From assembly GCA_963544755.1 (NCBI GenBank), contig CAUUGH010000005.1:1-64000 (forward strand): a stretch of 64,000 nucleotides of DNA, given 5' to 3'. The notes below the pieces were generated by a model. It saw nothing but the letters and a program-made list of their open reading frames with translations, made no database searches and was not told the DNA's origin. Of this stretch, positions 8,440 to 17,497 are shown one piece after another. The DNA is from Selenomonas sp963544755. GTDB lineage: Bacteria; Bacillota; Negativicutes; Selenomonadales; Selenomonadaceae. Position numbers and translations under genes: made by a program. Numbering within the stretch: position 1 is the first letter of the stretch; the number at the start of each line of letters is the position of its first letter.

Positions 8440-9128
8440 AGATAGATAGCAAGCGTACCTTGTTGCAAAAAAACACGAAAAGAAGCATTGTCTAAAGAAA
8501 GCTCATTACTTACAGCATAAGGCATATCGTGGCGTAATACAGCATCTTTTAGCGGCCACGCTGTACCTTCTAGATAAATGCCGCGACATTCGCACGTCAA
8601 CGAAAAAAGCGATATGGCTTTTGGCTCTTTTGCAGCTGTAAAAGATAAACTATCTTCTCCGTGGAGGAAAAAGCACGCTTCCTTTTCGTCCGCTAAGATC
8701 ATCGAAAGACCGCTAAAAGCACAAGAAAAAAGCGTACTCATGGCGTGATCGAAACGAGCCCCGAAAGCTCCGGTAAGAAGAATAAAAGATCTAGGCGAGA
8801 TCTCTTTGATCTTAGCAAGTGCAAGCTGCGTATCTGTTAGATCTTTTTTGACGCTAAAGCGTTCCGTCAAGACACCAGCGGCAATCGCCCAATCTCGTGC
8901 ACTAGCTGCTGCACTGTCAAAGTCGCCTAGCAAAAAATCAGGTACGCATTTTAACTTATAAAATATATCAATACCGCGATCGATCGCCCAGAGTTTGCCG
9001 CGCTGCGCCTTTTTTAGCCACTTAGCAGCAGGAGGCCGTCCACCCGTGACCAAGGTGTAGATAGGCTCAAAAAGCGCGTGGGAAAAACTTATCGTGCCTT
9101 GCGGTAAGGAAAATTCATTTGCTTTCAT
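8427..9128 (-). CDS. thiN: Thiamine pyrophosphokinase
   Basis: This 233-residue enzyme transfers pyrophosphate from ATP to thiamine to make thiamine diphosphate. The N-terminal catalytic domain has GGRPP near residue 30, the LLGDFDS motif near 66-72, KKDLTDTQLA and GARFDH; the C-terminal part is the beta-rich vitamin-binding domain with AVSNE near its end. The usual acidic ADGG segment reads AIDRGID here, a minor departure. It is alone on the minus strand with no thiamine-synthesis neighbours, which fits salvage of imported thiamine. No TPP riboswitch is visible upstream. Confidence 0.85.
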   Translation of the reverse strand: MKANEFSLPQGTISFSHALFEPIYTLVTGGRPPAAKWLKKAQRGKLWAIDRGIDIFYKLKCVPDFLLGDFDSAAASARDWAIAAGVLTERFSVKKDLTDTQLALAKIKEISPRSFILLTGAFGARFDHAMSTLFSCAFSGLSMILADEKEACFFLHGEDSLSFTAAKEPKAISLFSLTCECRGIYLEGTAWPLKDAVLRHDMPYAVSNELSLDNASFRVFLQQGTLAIYLYWS

Positions 9129-9308
9129 AATTTTCTTCCTTTCTCTTTATGGAAGGTTTTTCGTCTTTTTTGTTTAATTATTATTTACAAGAAGTGCAGA
9201 TACATCATAAATTTATGGCGCATCCAGAAAAATCTTAGCAAACTCCTTTTGTCTGCGTTTCTTATATATCGTTTTTCTGCTAAGAAAAAATGAGAGGAGT
9301 CGGAAAAT

Positions 9309-9986
9309 ATGATTAAGTATACCTATTATGGACACGCTTCATTTTTGCTTGACGACGGCAACTCGAAGATTCTGACCGATCCATTTTTGACGGGCAATCC
9401 GCTCGCTGCGATTGGTGCAGATGAAGTTGCGTGCGACTACATTTTGCTAACGCACGCCCATAGCGATCATCTTGGCGATGCGCCTGCTATTGCTAGGCGC
9501 ACGGGGGCGACGATCTTTGGCATACCGGAAGTTTTAGATCTCTGTCTGGAAAAAGAGCAAGGGCTAAATGTTCATGGCATGAACATCGGCGGCTCTATCA
9601 AGCTGCCCTTTGGCAAAATACGCATGACGATGGCGCTACATAGTGCCGGTGTAGCCGGCGGTATCGCCTGCGGTTATGTCATTCATATCGGCGGTCTTCA
9701 TATTTATTTTGCAGGTGATACTGCGCTTTTTGGCGATATGAAGCTCATCGGGCAAAAAGATCCGATTGATTATGCAATCCTTCCCATTGGCGACAATTAT
9801 ACGATGGGGCTTGAAGATGCAGCTTTAGCCGCCCAGTGGCTAAATACAAAAAATGTTATACCGATTCACTACAACACTTGGCCTGTAATCGCACAAGATG
9901 CCGTAAAGTACAAGGAAGTGACAGAAGGCATGACGCGTGCCGCCGTACATATCGTAGCAGCCGGCGACGTTTTAGAGCTTGTATGA
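9309..9986 (+). CDS. Metallo-beta-lactamase-fold hydrolase (UPF0173)
   Basis: A 225-residue cytosolic protein of the UPF0173 family (YtkL type). It has the metal-binding THAHSDHLGD motif near residues 48-57, a later YFAGDTALFGDMK block and an IPIHYNTWP block near the C-terminus, together forming the two-metal site. The ribosome site gaggag precedes the ATG by about eight bases. The stop overlaps the miaA start (atga). Its physiological substrate is not known. Confidence 0.85.
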   Translation: MIKYTYYGHASFLLDDGNSKILTDPFLTGNPLAAIGADEVACDYILLTHAHSDHLGDAPAIARRTGATIFGIPEVLDLCLEKEQGLNVHGMNIGGSIKLPFGKIRMTMALHSAGVAGGIACGYVIHIGGLHIYFAGDTALFGDMKLIGQKDPIDYAILPIGDNYTMGLEDAALAAQWLNTKNVIPIHYNTWPVIAQDAVKYKEVTEGMTRAAVHIVAAGDVLELV

Positions 9987-10936
9987 AAAAGCTGCGTCGA
10001 ATCTTTCTCATAGGACCTACAGCGGTCGGCAAAACAACATTATCTTTGTCGCTTGCCAAAAAGCTTGATGGCGAAATCATCTCGGGCGATTCCATGCTTT
10101 TTTATCGCGGCTTTGATATCGGCACGGCAAAGCCGACTAAAAAAGAGCGCACACAAATCGCCCATCACCTCATCGACATTCTTGCGCCTACTGACTCTTT
10201 TAATGTTATGGATTTTCAGCGGCTTGCCAACGAGAAAATTCGCCAGTTGACAAAGCGTGCTAAGACAGCACTCATCGTCGGCGGCACAGGGCTTTATGTG
10301 AAATCGCTCCTTGAAGGCTATATTTTCAATAAGACTACAGCAGATAAAGCCTATCGAAAACATCTGGAAACTTTGGCAAAGGAAAATGGCAAACCCTTTG
10401 TTCATAAACTGCTGCAAAAAGTCGATCCACAGACCGCGGCGCAGCTTCATTTTAACGATTTTCGCCGCGTCGTGCGTGCCTTAGAAGTCAAGACCTTAGC
10501 AAATGAGCATATATCAAAAAAGCGCGAAAACGGCACCAAATTACCTGAAGATACCTACGTCATCGGGCTGTATCGCGATAGAAAAGCACTTTATGAGCGC
10601 ATCGAAAAGCGCGTCGATGTGATGCTTGCTACAGGCTTCGTCAATGAGGTACAAGGCCTTTTAGCATCTGGCGTTTCGCCTGACTGTCAAGCGATGAAAG
10701 CCATCGGCTATCGCGAAATCTATACCTATCTTACAGGACGTATTGATTTTCCCTCTGCCATAGCAGAGATCAAAAAGGCAACACGCCATTTTGCCAAGCG
10801 ACAGCTAACATGGTTTCGCAAAATGCCCTATGTGCATTGGTATGCAGCAGATCAAGAAGAAACTCTATTGCTGGAAAAAATTTGCATAGATATAGAAAAT
10901 TTTTCTATGAATTTGCTGCATCAATCTCATATATGA
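9983..10936 (+). CDS. miaA: tRNA dimethylallyltransferase
   Basis: A 317-residue enzyme that adds a dimethylallyl group to A37 of tRNAs reading UNN codons. The P-loop GPTAVGKTTLS lies near residue 10, followed by SGDSMLFYRGFDIGTAKP, then VGGTGLYVKSLLEGY, and the QAMKAIGYRE segment. The frame is open upstream to 9836, but the first 49 codons of that extension encode an unrelated arginine-rich shadow of the preceding gene. The ATG at 9983 overlaps the previous stop and gives the normal N-terminus MKKLRRIFLIGPTAVGKT. hfq follows after 17 bases, a conserved pairing. Confidence 0.95.
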   Translation: MKKLRRIFLIGPTAVGKTTLSLSLAKKLDGEIISGDSMLFYRGFDIGTAKPTKKERTQIAHHLIDILAPTDSFNVMDFQRLANEKIRQLTKRAKTALIVGGTGLYVKSLLEGYIFNKTTADKAYRKHLETLAKENGKPFVHKLLQKVDPQTAAQLHFNDFRRVVRALEVKTLANEHISKKRENGTKLPEDTYVIGLYRDRKALYERIEKRVDVMLATGFVNEVQGLLASGVSPDCQAMKAIGYREIYTYLTGRIDFPSAIAEIKKATRHFAKRQLTWFRKMPYVHWYAADQEETLLLEKICIDIENFSMNLLHQSHI

Positions 10937-10953
10937 AATAAAGGAGGTTCTTT

Positions 10954-11187
10954 ATGGCGAGCAAGCCACTTAATCTACAAGATAACTTTTTAAATCAGAT
11001 GCGTAAAGAAAATAAGGCGGTCAGTCTGCATCTGCTAAATGGCTTTCAGATGAAGGGATATGTCAAGGGATTTGATAATTTCACGGTGATTCTCGAAGTG
11101 GCGGGTAAGCAAAACCTCATCTACAAGCACGCCATATCGACCATTGCGCTAGCAAAACCTGCATCTTTTGGCGAGATAGGACGCTAA
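10954..11187 (+). CDS. hfq: RNA chaperone Hfq
   Basis: A 77-residue Sm-like protein forming a hexameric ring that pairs small RNAs with mRNAs. The Sm1 part includes LQDNFLNQMRKENKAVSLHL and LLNGFQMKGYVKGFDNF; the Sm2 part has NLIYKHAISTI, matching the YKHAIS signature. The length is that of a short Firmicutes Hfq with little C-terminal tail. aaaggagg precedes the ATG. It ends with the terminator placed directly at the stop codon. Confidence 0.97.
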   Translation: MASKPLNLQDNFLNQMRKENKAVSLHLLNGFQMKGYVKGFDNFTVILEVAGKQNLIYKHAISTIALAKPASFGEIGR

Positions 11188-11226
11188 AAAAAAGCCTTCT
11201 CCGGCATCTTGGAGAAGGCTTTTTTT
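11187..11226 (+). terminator. Intrinsic terminator of miaA-hfq
   Basis: Stem gccttctcc/ggagaaggc with loop ggcatctt, flanked by an A-run on the left and seven T on the right. The A-run starts within the hfq stop codon. Confidence 0.92.
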
Positions 11227-11320
11227 ATGAGAAAAACAGCTATCTTATATCGCCATTTGTAAAAGCGGCGCTAATTTCATGAAGAAAGCTCTTTTAATGA
11301 CACAATATAGGAGGATCATT

Positions 11321-11776
11321 TTGCGAAAACGTGGATTTGAAATCATAAAAGCGTACGAAAAAAAAGATATTTTACTGCCACAGCGCAAGACCGCAGCAAG
11401 TGCCGGCTATGATCTTGCGGCAGCAGCCACCACTTTGCTGCTGTGCGGCAAGGTGACTCTCGTACCTACAGGACTCAAGGCGTATATGCAAGAAGATGAA
11501 TACCTAGGGATTCATATACGCTCAGGAATTTCGCTGCAAAATCAACTGATGCTCGTCAACTCGCAGGGCATCATTGATGCAGATTACTATAACAATGCGG
11601 CAAACGAAGGTCACATATTGCTGCCTGTCTTAAATCTCGGCACAGCAGATTTTTTACTGGAAAAAAATACGCGCATAGCTCAAGGCATTTTTTACAAATA
11701 CCTCAAAATAGACGCTGATGCGGCAAGCCAAAAAAAAGCGCGTACAGGCGGCTTTGGCTCGACCGGCGAAAGTTAA
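11321..11776 (+). CDS. dut: dUTP diphosphatase
   Basis: A trimeric dUTPase of 151 residues that removes dUTP and supplies dUMP for thymidylate synthesis. All five motifs are visible: SAGYDLAA, RSGIS, GIIDADYYNN, RIAQGIF and the C-terminal RTGGFGSTG. I place the start at TTG 11321 because aggagg (11309-11314) sits six bases before it; the frame is open to an ATG at 11279 that has no such site. It lies after the hfq terminator and seems to be its own unit. The window's only thymidylate synthase gene is thyX at 44.6 kb. Confidence 0.92.
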   Translation: MRKRGFEIIKAYEKKDILLPQRKTAASAGYDLAAAATTLLLCGKVTLVPTGLKAYMQEDEYLGIHIRSGISLQNQLMLVNSQGIIDADYYNNAANEGHILLPVLNLGTADFLLEKNTRIAQGIFYKYLKIDADAASQKKARTGGFGSTGES

Positions 11777-11832
11777 AAAACTAAAAAATAACGTAGTGCC
11801 TTGACTCGGCGTTTTAGATAAACATTATTTTC

Positions 11833-13599
11833 CTAGCGATCTTCTCGCAAAAACTTTTCCATATCGGTAGCTGTCGGTGTGACATAAAGTGTTTTTTGCC
11901 GAGTAAAAGTGACAAAACCCGGGCGTGAACCGGCAGGCTTTTTCACATAGCGCCGATAGGTATAATCGACGGGTACATTCGATGAATTTCGCGCCTTGCT
12001 AAAATAGGCGGCTAAAAGCGCGGCATGATAAAAACTCTTTTCGCTCGGCTCTTCACCGTCTAGGCGCAAGATAACGTGTGAACCGGGAATATCCTTAGTA
12101 TGCAGCCACAAATCATCCGGCGCTGCCATATGGAAAGTCAAACGATCATTTTGATAATTATTTTTGCCAACGAAGATACTTTTGCCATCTTCAGCAACAA
12201 AATGAAAGGGCGCAGACATTTTCCCCTGCCGCTTTTTCTTAACGCGCTCTTTAATAAAGCCGCTTTTTATAAGTTCATCTTTGATCTCGGCAATTTCCGG
12301 CAAGGCAGAAGAAGCCAATAAAGAATTTTCGACACTAGCAAGGTAGCGGATATTTTCACGACAAAGATTTATTTGCTTATCAAGTAACTTTTGCGCTCGC
12401 TTTAGCTTATCATACTTTCGGTAAAACGCCTGCATATTTTGACTAAGCGTCAGCCTTTGATCTAGCTTTAAGGTAATTTTTTCTCCCGTTTCACTATAAA
12501 TATTATCGACAGTCAAAGACGCATCAGCGTGATCTTGATAAAGATGTGCGTACGTCATGAGATTATCGCCGCAGATCTTATAAGCTAAGGCATTTTCTGC
12601 CTGCAAAAGCTCCTCTTGCAGTATGCTGTGCTTATTTTTCGCGCGCAGCAGTTCAGTTTTGACAAACTTTTGCAGTCTTTCCTTTTCCGGCGGCGTGTAA
12701 AAAGCCATAAGCTGCACGGCTTTTTCTAGCATAGCGCTGATAGTCTTAAAAGAAAGTATCGTATTTGCCGCCGGAAAATAATGAAGCTCTACAGCAGCAG
12801 TCGCAAGCACCTTGTTATTCTTGCTTTCATCTAACACTAAACAAGGCGCAGCCTCTTTTTCTATACAGGCATCAGAAAAATAAGCAAGTGCCTGACAAAG
12901 AGCCGCCTTGTCTTTTTCATCTAATTCAAAAATGCGTATATTCTCAGATAAGCCGGCAGAAAAAATCACCTCACGCACGCTCGTAGGTCCAAAGCCGAGC
13001 AAAGTAGCTAAAAGCCCCTGATATAGTGTCGCTTCCGGATCTTTTATAAGACGCTCAATGATGGCTGTGGGAGCTTTGCTGCAAAGATCGAGCTTTTCTT
13101 GAGCAAGTGGCGGTGCGTATTTATGTGTGGGCAAGATGAGCCGCGTACGGTTTTTCGCACTGGAAACTTTCTTTAATGCGTCGATGATACCGGCATCTTC
13201 TTGCAGGAGAATTATATTACTATACTTACCGATAAGTTCAATGACGAGAGTCTTTTTGACAATTTTACCACCTGCCGCAAGAGCATCAAAGTCAATGCAA
13301 ATGATGCGATCAAGTGCGTGCTGACGTATATCGGCGATGCGACTACTCTCAAGATGCTTTCTAAGCACCATGCAAAAAAGCGGCGGCTCTAAAGGATTTT
13401 CCGGCATCTTCGTCGTAAGAAAGACAGCGCTCGCCTGTGGGCTTGCCGCGATATGAAGCAGATAACTCTGCCCTCTTTGGCGTATGCCAAAAAAAACGCT
13501 AGCTTTATAAGGCTGCATAACCTTATCAACGCGCCCACCTAAGAGCGCGGCACTAAGTTCTTTAACTAAAGGCTGCATAGAAAAGCCATCTAGACCCAT
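11833..13599 (-). CDS. rqcH: NFACT-family ribosome quality control protein
   Basis: A 588-residue protein of the Rqc2/RqcH family (formerly called fibronectin-binding protein). It binds obstructed 50S subunits and directs alanine tailing of stalled peptides. The N-terminal NFACT-N domain starts MGLDGFSMQPLVKEL; a central coiled-coil and HhH part spans about residues 270-430; the C-terminal NFACT-R domain carries DDLWLHTKDIPGSHVIL near residue 505. Length is normal. It is a single gene convergent with dut. The role is inferred from the bacterial family. Confidence 0.9.
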   Translation of the reverse strand: MGLDGFSMQPLVKELSAALLGGRVDKVMQPYKASVFFGIRQRGQSYLLHIAASPQASAVFLTTKMPENPLEPPLFCMVLRKHLESSRIADIRQHALDRIICIDFDALAAGGKIVKKTLVIELIGKYSNIILLQEDAGIIDALKKVSSAKNRTRLILPTHKYAPPLAQEKLDLCSKAPTAIIERLIKDPEATLYQGLLATLLGFGPTSVREVIFSAGLSENIRIFELDEKDKAALCQALAYFSDACIEKEAAPCLVLDESKNNKVLATAAVELHYFPAANTILSFKTISAMLEKAVQLMAFYTPPEKERLQKFVKTELLRAKNKHSILQEELLQAENALAYKICGDNLMTYAHLYQDHADASLTVDNIYSETGEKITLKLDQRLTLSQNMQAFYRKYDKLKRAQKLLDKQINLCRENIRYLASVENSLLASSALPEIAEIKDELIKSGFIKERVKKKRQGKMSAPFHFVAEDGKSIFVGKNNYQNDRLTFHMAAPDDLWLHTKDIPGSHVILRLDGEEPSEKSFYHAALLAAYFSKARNSSNVPVDYTYRRYVKKPAGSRPGFVTFTRQKTLYVTPTATDMEKFLREDR

Positions 13600-13810
13600 G
13601 GTAGTTCACCTTTTCTTTCGTCCATACATTCTTTCATATTCATGCACGTCTACACGCTGTATTTTATCCGTAAGCCATGCAAAAAATCTTTCCACACTCT
13701 TTTTGCAGGATTTTTTCCACTTTCCTATAAGTATAACATAAAAAGCATCATCATACATACATCTGACGAACAGCATTATTATAGGCGCACCCTCAAAAGG
13801 AGAACACACC

Positions 13811-14836
13811 ATGCACTTGGCAAATTACCGTACATCTATCATCTTGGCAATCACTTTTACGATCCTGCTGTCAACATTTTGGTTCTTTGCAGATCTTGCC
13901 TTCATCATCTTTCTTTCTCTTCTCTTACAACTTATTCTACAGCCATCCGTTGATTTTTTGCAGAAAAAAAATGTGCCGCATACCCTTGCCGTCGGCTTGG
14001 TTATCATCTTGTTTATCGTACTTCTCATAGGGCTGCTGGTCTTACTCTCGCTCTCTTTTTTACCCACGTTTCGCAGCTTTATCGCCGACCTGCCAAACAT
14101 CACCTTGAGCCTGCAAAACATTCCCCTCGTTTCCGAATCTGACTTATTGCGCGGCGAATTAAATAATTTTCTTGCCAATTTACGCAGTCTTGGCGCAGAA
14201 ATCCTAAAAACCTCGCTCTCTTTTCTTTTCGATGCCTTTGAAAAATTCATGGCATTCGTCCTCATAATCTTTGTGACCTTCTACATCCTTAAAGACGGCA
14301 CGAAAATAAAAAACTGGCTTGCTGGGCTTTTTCCTAAAACCTCCAAACATCGTGTACTAAACCTTTTCGATAATTTGCTGCGCGCGTTGCGCGTCTATAT
14401 CTTTAGTCAAATAGTCTTATGTATCATCACAGGTACGGTGGTATTTTTCTATTTCAAATTCACGGGGCTTCCTTATGCCTCCGTCTTTGCCTTTTTATCT
14501 GCTCTTGGAGAATTTGTCCCCGTACTTGGGCCTACCGCCGCCTCAGCATTTGGCATCTTCCTTGCCGCTACACAGGCGCGCGGGCTTATATTGCAGACCA
14601 TCCTTTTCTACGTCATACTAACGCAGATAAATCATAACTTCGTCTACCCGACGCTCATCGGCAAATCCTTGCACATCCACCCTGTTGCCATCATCTTGGG
14701 CGTCATTTTCGGCGGCGAAATTCTAGGTGCTGCAGGTATGTTTCTTGCCGTCCCCTTCATCGTCATCGTAAAACTTGTGATCACCGACATCTACCAGGAT
14801 CAAAAAGAAGTGCGCCGCCAAAATGACAAAGAATAG
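13811..14836 (+). CDS. AI-2E/PerM-family membrane transporter
   Basis: A 341-residue polytopic membrane protein with about eight predicted hydrophobic helices: two or three near the N-terminus, a central soluble stretch around residues 90-140 and the rest in the C-terminal half. The DGTKIKNWLAGLFP segment and ALGEFVPVLGPTAAS block are typical of this family. Members have been linked to export of autoinducer-2 or to Na+/H+ exchange, so the substrate is open. The ATG is preceded by aaaaggag. The gene stands alone, divergent from rqcH. Confidence 0.85.
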   Translation: MHLANYRTSIILAITFTILLSTFWFFADLAFIIFLSLLLQLILQPSVDFLQKKNVPHTLAVGLVIILFIVLLIGLLVLLSLSFLPTFRSFIADLPNITLSLQNIPLVSESDLLRGELNNFLANLRSLGAEILKTSLSFLFDAFEKFMAFVLIIFVTFYILKDGTKIKNWLAGLFPKTSKHRVLNLFDNLLRALRVYIFSQIVLCIITGTVVFFYFKFTGLPYASVFAFLSALGEFVPVLGPTAASAFGIFLAATQARGLILQTILFYVILTQINHNFVYPTLIGKSLHIHPVAIILGVIFGGEILGAAGMFLAVPFIVIVKLVITDIYQDQKEVRRQNDKE

Positions 14837-14856
14837 TTCGCTATTTGATAGAGGAT

Positions 14857-14882
14857 TAAAGAAACTGCTAAAATGAAGCCGC
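14857..14882 (+). repeat. Possible half copy of the dispersed palindromic element
   Basis: The stretch aaactgctaaaatgaagccg matches the left arm of the element found at 38.6 kb (on its minus strand) almost base for base. The right arm is not recognisable downstream, so this may be a truncated copy or a chance match. Confidence 0.4.
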
Positions 14883-15038
14883 CAAAAATAGCTCGTCTGG
14901 GAAAACTTTCATTTGCGTAAAGAAACAAGACCTTTTATAATAGAAGAGGTGCCAATAAATTCATCTGCAATGTGCCGGCAAAGAGCCATACTGTGCATAT
15001 ATCCTTGTGCCTTGCAGGAAAATATTGATAAAGAAGGT

Positions 15039-16379
15039 ATGATTTTGCAAAACCATTCCACACCGAAGCCTACACCGAAAAAGAAGCGGCGTATTTTTCC
15101 GTATATCGCCATTATCCTCGTTTTCTTTATTGCCGGTGCAGCCGGTGCATTTTTTGCTTCGACGGGTCTTTTAGACAAAAAGCCCCCAAAAACAAAAAAA
15201 GAGGAACATCTCTTGACAGCTAAGGACAATGCGACGATCATGATCATGGGCGTTGATGAAAGAGAAGACGACATCGGGCGTTCTGACACTATGATGGTCA
15301 CTATGATCGATGCGAAAAAAAATAAAGTATCACTTCTTTCCGTACCGCGTGACACTCGCGTGAAGATCAAAGGCTACGGCTACGACAAAATAAACGCCGC
15401 CTATGCCTATGGCGGTCATAAGCTCAGCCAACGCACCGTCGAAGATCTCTTAGGCGTTCGCATCGATCACTACATCATCGTCAATACGCGATCTTTCCAA
15501 CGAATCATCGATGCCCTCGGCGGTATTGATATTCATGTGGAAAAACGTATGTACTACGAAGACCCATGGGATGACGACGGCGGACTGCTCATCGATCTAA
15601 TGCCTGGTACACAACACATGGACGGCAAGACCGCCATGACCTATGTGCGCTATCGTGACGAAGAAGGCGACATCGGCCGCATCGAACGACAGCAAAAATT
15701 CATGAAAGCCTTGATGGCAAAAGTCACATCACCTGCCATCATCACACATCTACCTGCTGTCATAAAAGAGGTCATGGACTCTATCGAAACCGATCTTTCC
15801 TTTCGTCAACTCCTGGAATTTGCCGGCACTTTGAAAAATGCACAAAAAAATGGGCTAAAAATGGATGTTGTGCCGGGAAGACCCTTATACATCGCTGAAC
15901 TTAGCTATTGGATTCCTGACATCATCGGCGTAAGACAAGCAGTCGCTAGAACGCTTGGCGTTGACATCAATGCTTCCATGCGTACTGTCATAGAGCGAGA
16001 AAGCGATGAATACGAAAGCTCTATCCCAGAAGACGCAACAGAGCTGCCGGAAGGCGATTACTCTATCGGTCGCGCCAAAGAACGAGATACATCAGACAAA
16101 GAATACCGCACCGACAAAAACAAGCGTCGCGCGAAAAAAGAAGAAAAAGATAGCTTAGATGAACAAGATGATCTCCAAACAGAGGAAAAAGAGCGCACAG
16201 AAGAAAAAGAACGCTCGACGCGACCGCCCAAAAAAGAACGCCCAACACAAGCAACGGAAAACGACTTTGATACACCCTCGCAAAATAGCACAGCTAATCC
16301 ACCAACACCTGCTGATCGCCCTGCACAAAATATCTCGCCGCCCGTTCCCGGCGGCATGATACCGCAAAAAACTCGCTGA
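15039..16379 (+). CDS. LytR-CpsA-Psr (LCP) family cell-wall ligase
   Basis: A membrane-anchored enzyme of about 446 residues that transfers lipid-linked glycopolymers onto the cell wall. A short basic cytoplasmic segment, one transmembrane helix (near residues 15-40) and an LCP domain follow in order. The domain shows IMIMGVDEREDDIGRSDTMM, SVPRDTRV and the Arg-rich YVRYRDEEGDIGRIERQQ block. The last 130 residues form an unusual low-complexity tail rich in Glu, Lys, Arg and Pro. The start is uncertain: ATG at 15039 lies one base from aagaagg, while TTG at 15045 has better spacing; the frame is open to 14913. A bidirectional terminator follows. Confidence 0.87.
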   Translation: MILQNHSTPKPTPKKKRRIFPYIAIILVFFIAGAAGAFFASTGLLDKKPPKTKKEEHLLTAKDNATIMIMGVDEREDDIGRSDTMMVTMIDAKKNKVSLLSVPRDTRVKIKGYGYDKINAAYAYGGHKLSQRTVEDLLGVRIDHYIIVNTRSFQRIIDALGGIDIHVEKRMYYEDPWDDDGGLLIDLMPGTQHMDGKTAMTYVRYRDEEGDIGRIERQQKFMKALMAKVTSPAIITHLPAVIKEVMDSIETDLSFRQLLEFAGTLKNAQKNGLKMDVVPGRPLYIAELSYWIPDIIGVRQAVARTLGVDINASMRTVIERESDEYESSIPEDATELPEGDYSIGRAKERDTSDKEYRTDKNKRRAKKEEKDSLDEQDDLQTEEKERTEEKERSTRPPKKERPTQATENDFDTPSQNSTANPPTPADRPAQNISPPVPGGMIPQKTR

Positions 16380-16417
16380 CTGCCGTTTTTGTAAAAACTG
16401 CTGGTGTAAAAAGCAAA

Positions 16418-16461
16418 AAAATGCCATCGAACAAGTATAATTTCTAGTTCGATGGCATTTT
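16418..16461. terminator. Bidirectional terminator between LCP and hydrolase genes
   Basis: Fifteen-base complementary arms (16418-16432 and 16447-16461; core tgccatcgaac/gttcgatggca) with a 14-base loop have A-runs on the left and T-runs on the right. It serves the two convergent genes. Confidence 0.9.
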
Positions 16462-16527
16462 CTTATCTATTTTTCAATGCACTACAATCTGTAACAAACA
16501 GCTAACAGGCTTTCTGTTAGCCGTGCT

Positions 16528-17484
16528 TTAATTTGTAAATCTATCAGTAAAAGCAAATACATGGCGATAATAAGCTTTTGGATCTTTTGCTTTTGCCGCG
16601 GCGTGCCAAGCGCCCTCAACTGACCATGCTTCTTTATATGGTGCTTTTGATGCCGCTACCAATTCTTTCATCATACTGTCAGGCACAAGCAGATCCGCTG
16701 TACCGTGTATGAAAAGTGTTGCTACCTTCGTGCGGCGCACTGCCTCGATCGCTGATGCCTCCGACAAGGCGACGCCCGTCTTTTCGCGGCTCATATAATT
16801 CATACTGTACATTATGATATTTGCCGGCAAATGAAAAGTTTCCATTTTACGCATGAACATATCTTCAGCGCTTGTATAGCCAGAATCTTCGACGACACCA
16901 ACAAGATTTGGCACCACATTTTGTTGACCTGCCACTAAAAGTGCCGTCACTGCGCCCATCGAAACGCCGTGCAATATGATACGCGAAGACTTATCTGCTT
17001 CGATTATGCTAGAAAGCCACGCAGCTATATCAAGGCTTTCAAGCGCTCCCATAGTCACATACCTACCCTCACTTTTACCGGCAGCACGAAAATCAGGTGT
17101 CAAAACGTGGTAGCCATGCTCAATGTATGCCGCAGCATAATCCCAAGTATCGGCTTGACTGCGCCCGTAGCCATGCAGCAGCACAACCCAGCGATGACTA
17201 GGTAAAGCAGGAGAAAAATGCGTCGCTGCCAGCTGCAAACCGTCGAATGAATAAAGTATCCAATCTTCACTATTTGTCTGCGGCTTTTGGGGTAAATTAA
17301 CATTCGGATCAGCAAGACTCAAAGCAACGACAGGCGGTGCCATCGGATCGCCGCTGCTGCCACGCGCCAAAGTAAGATCTACAAAGTAGCCGCCAACCAC
17401 ATAAACGAACAGCACCGCCGCAAAAACTATAAGCAAAAGTGTCGTTAAGATACTCGTAAATATGATTGTCGCAAGTGTTTTCAT
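16528..17484 (-). CDS. Membrane-anchored alpha/beta hydrolase (YqkD-like)
   Basis: A protein of 318 residues with an N-terminal hydrophobic helix (TLATIIFTSILTTLLLIVF) that should act as an anchor or uncleaved signal. The hydrolase fold follows, with oxyanion HGYGRSQ, nucleophile elbow HGVSMGAV, a FIHGTADLLVPD block carrying the acid and GAWHAAA carrying the histidine. I chose ATG 17484 because agagg lies six bases upstream; another ATG at 17508 would overlap the cca stop. It follows cca closely and may be co-transcribed. The substrate is unknown; the closest named relative by architecture is Bacillus YqkD. Confidence 0.8.
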   Translation of the reverse strand: MKTLATIIFTSILTTLLLIVFAAVLFVYVVGGYFVDLTLARGSSGDPMAPPVVALSLADPNVNLPQKPQTNSEDWILYSFDGLQLAATHFSPALPSHRWVVLLHGYGRSQADTWDYAAAYIEHGYHVLTPDFRAAGKSEGRYVTMGALESLDIAAWLSSIIEADKSSRIILHGVSMGAVTALLVAGQQNVVPNLVGVVEDSGYTSAEDMFMRKMETFHLPANIIMYSMNYMSREKTGVALSEASAIEAVRRTKVATLFIHGTADLLVPDSMMKELVAASKAPYKEAWSVEGAWHAAAKAKDPKAYYRHVFAFTDRFTN

Positions 17485-17497
17485 AGTTTCCTCTTTC

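Noticed and set aside
9190..9250. Possible degenerate element copy upstream of the UPF0173 gene
   Set aside because: Similarity is limited to A/T-rich words; no inverted arms.
9836..9982. N-terminal arginine-rich extension of miaA
   Set aside because: It overlaps the preceding gene in another frame and has no similarity to MiaA; the ATG at 9983 is coupled to the upstream stop.
16058..16427. Antisense frames over the LCP tail
   Set aside because: They arise from the repetitive charged codons of the tail read backwards.
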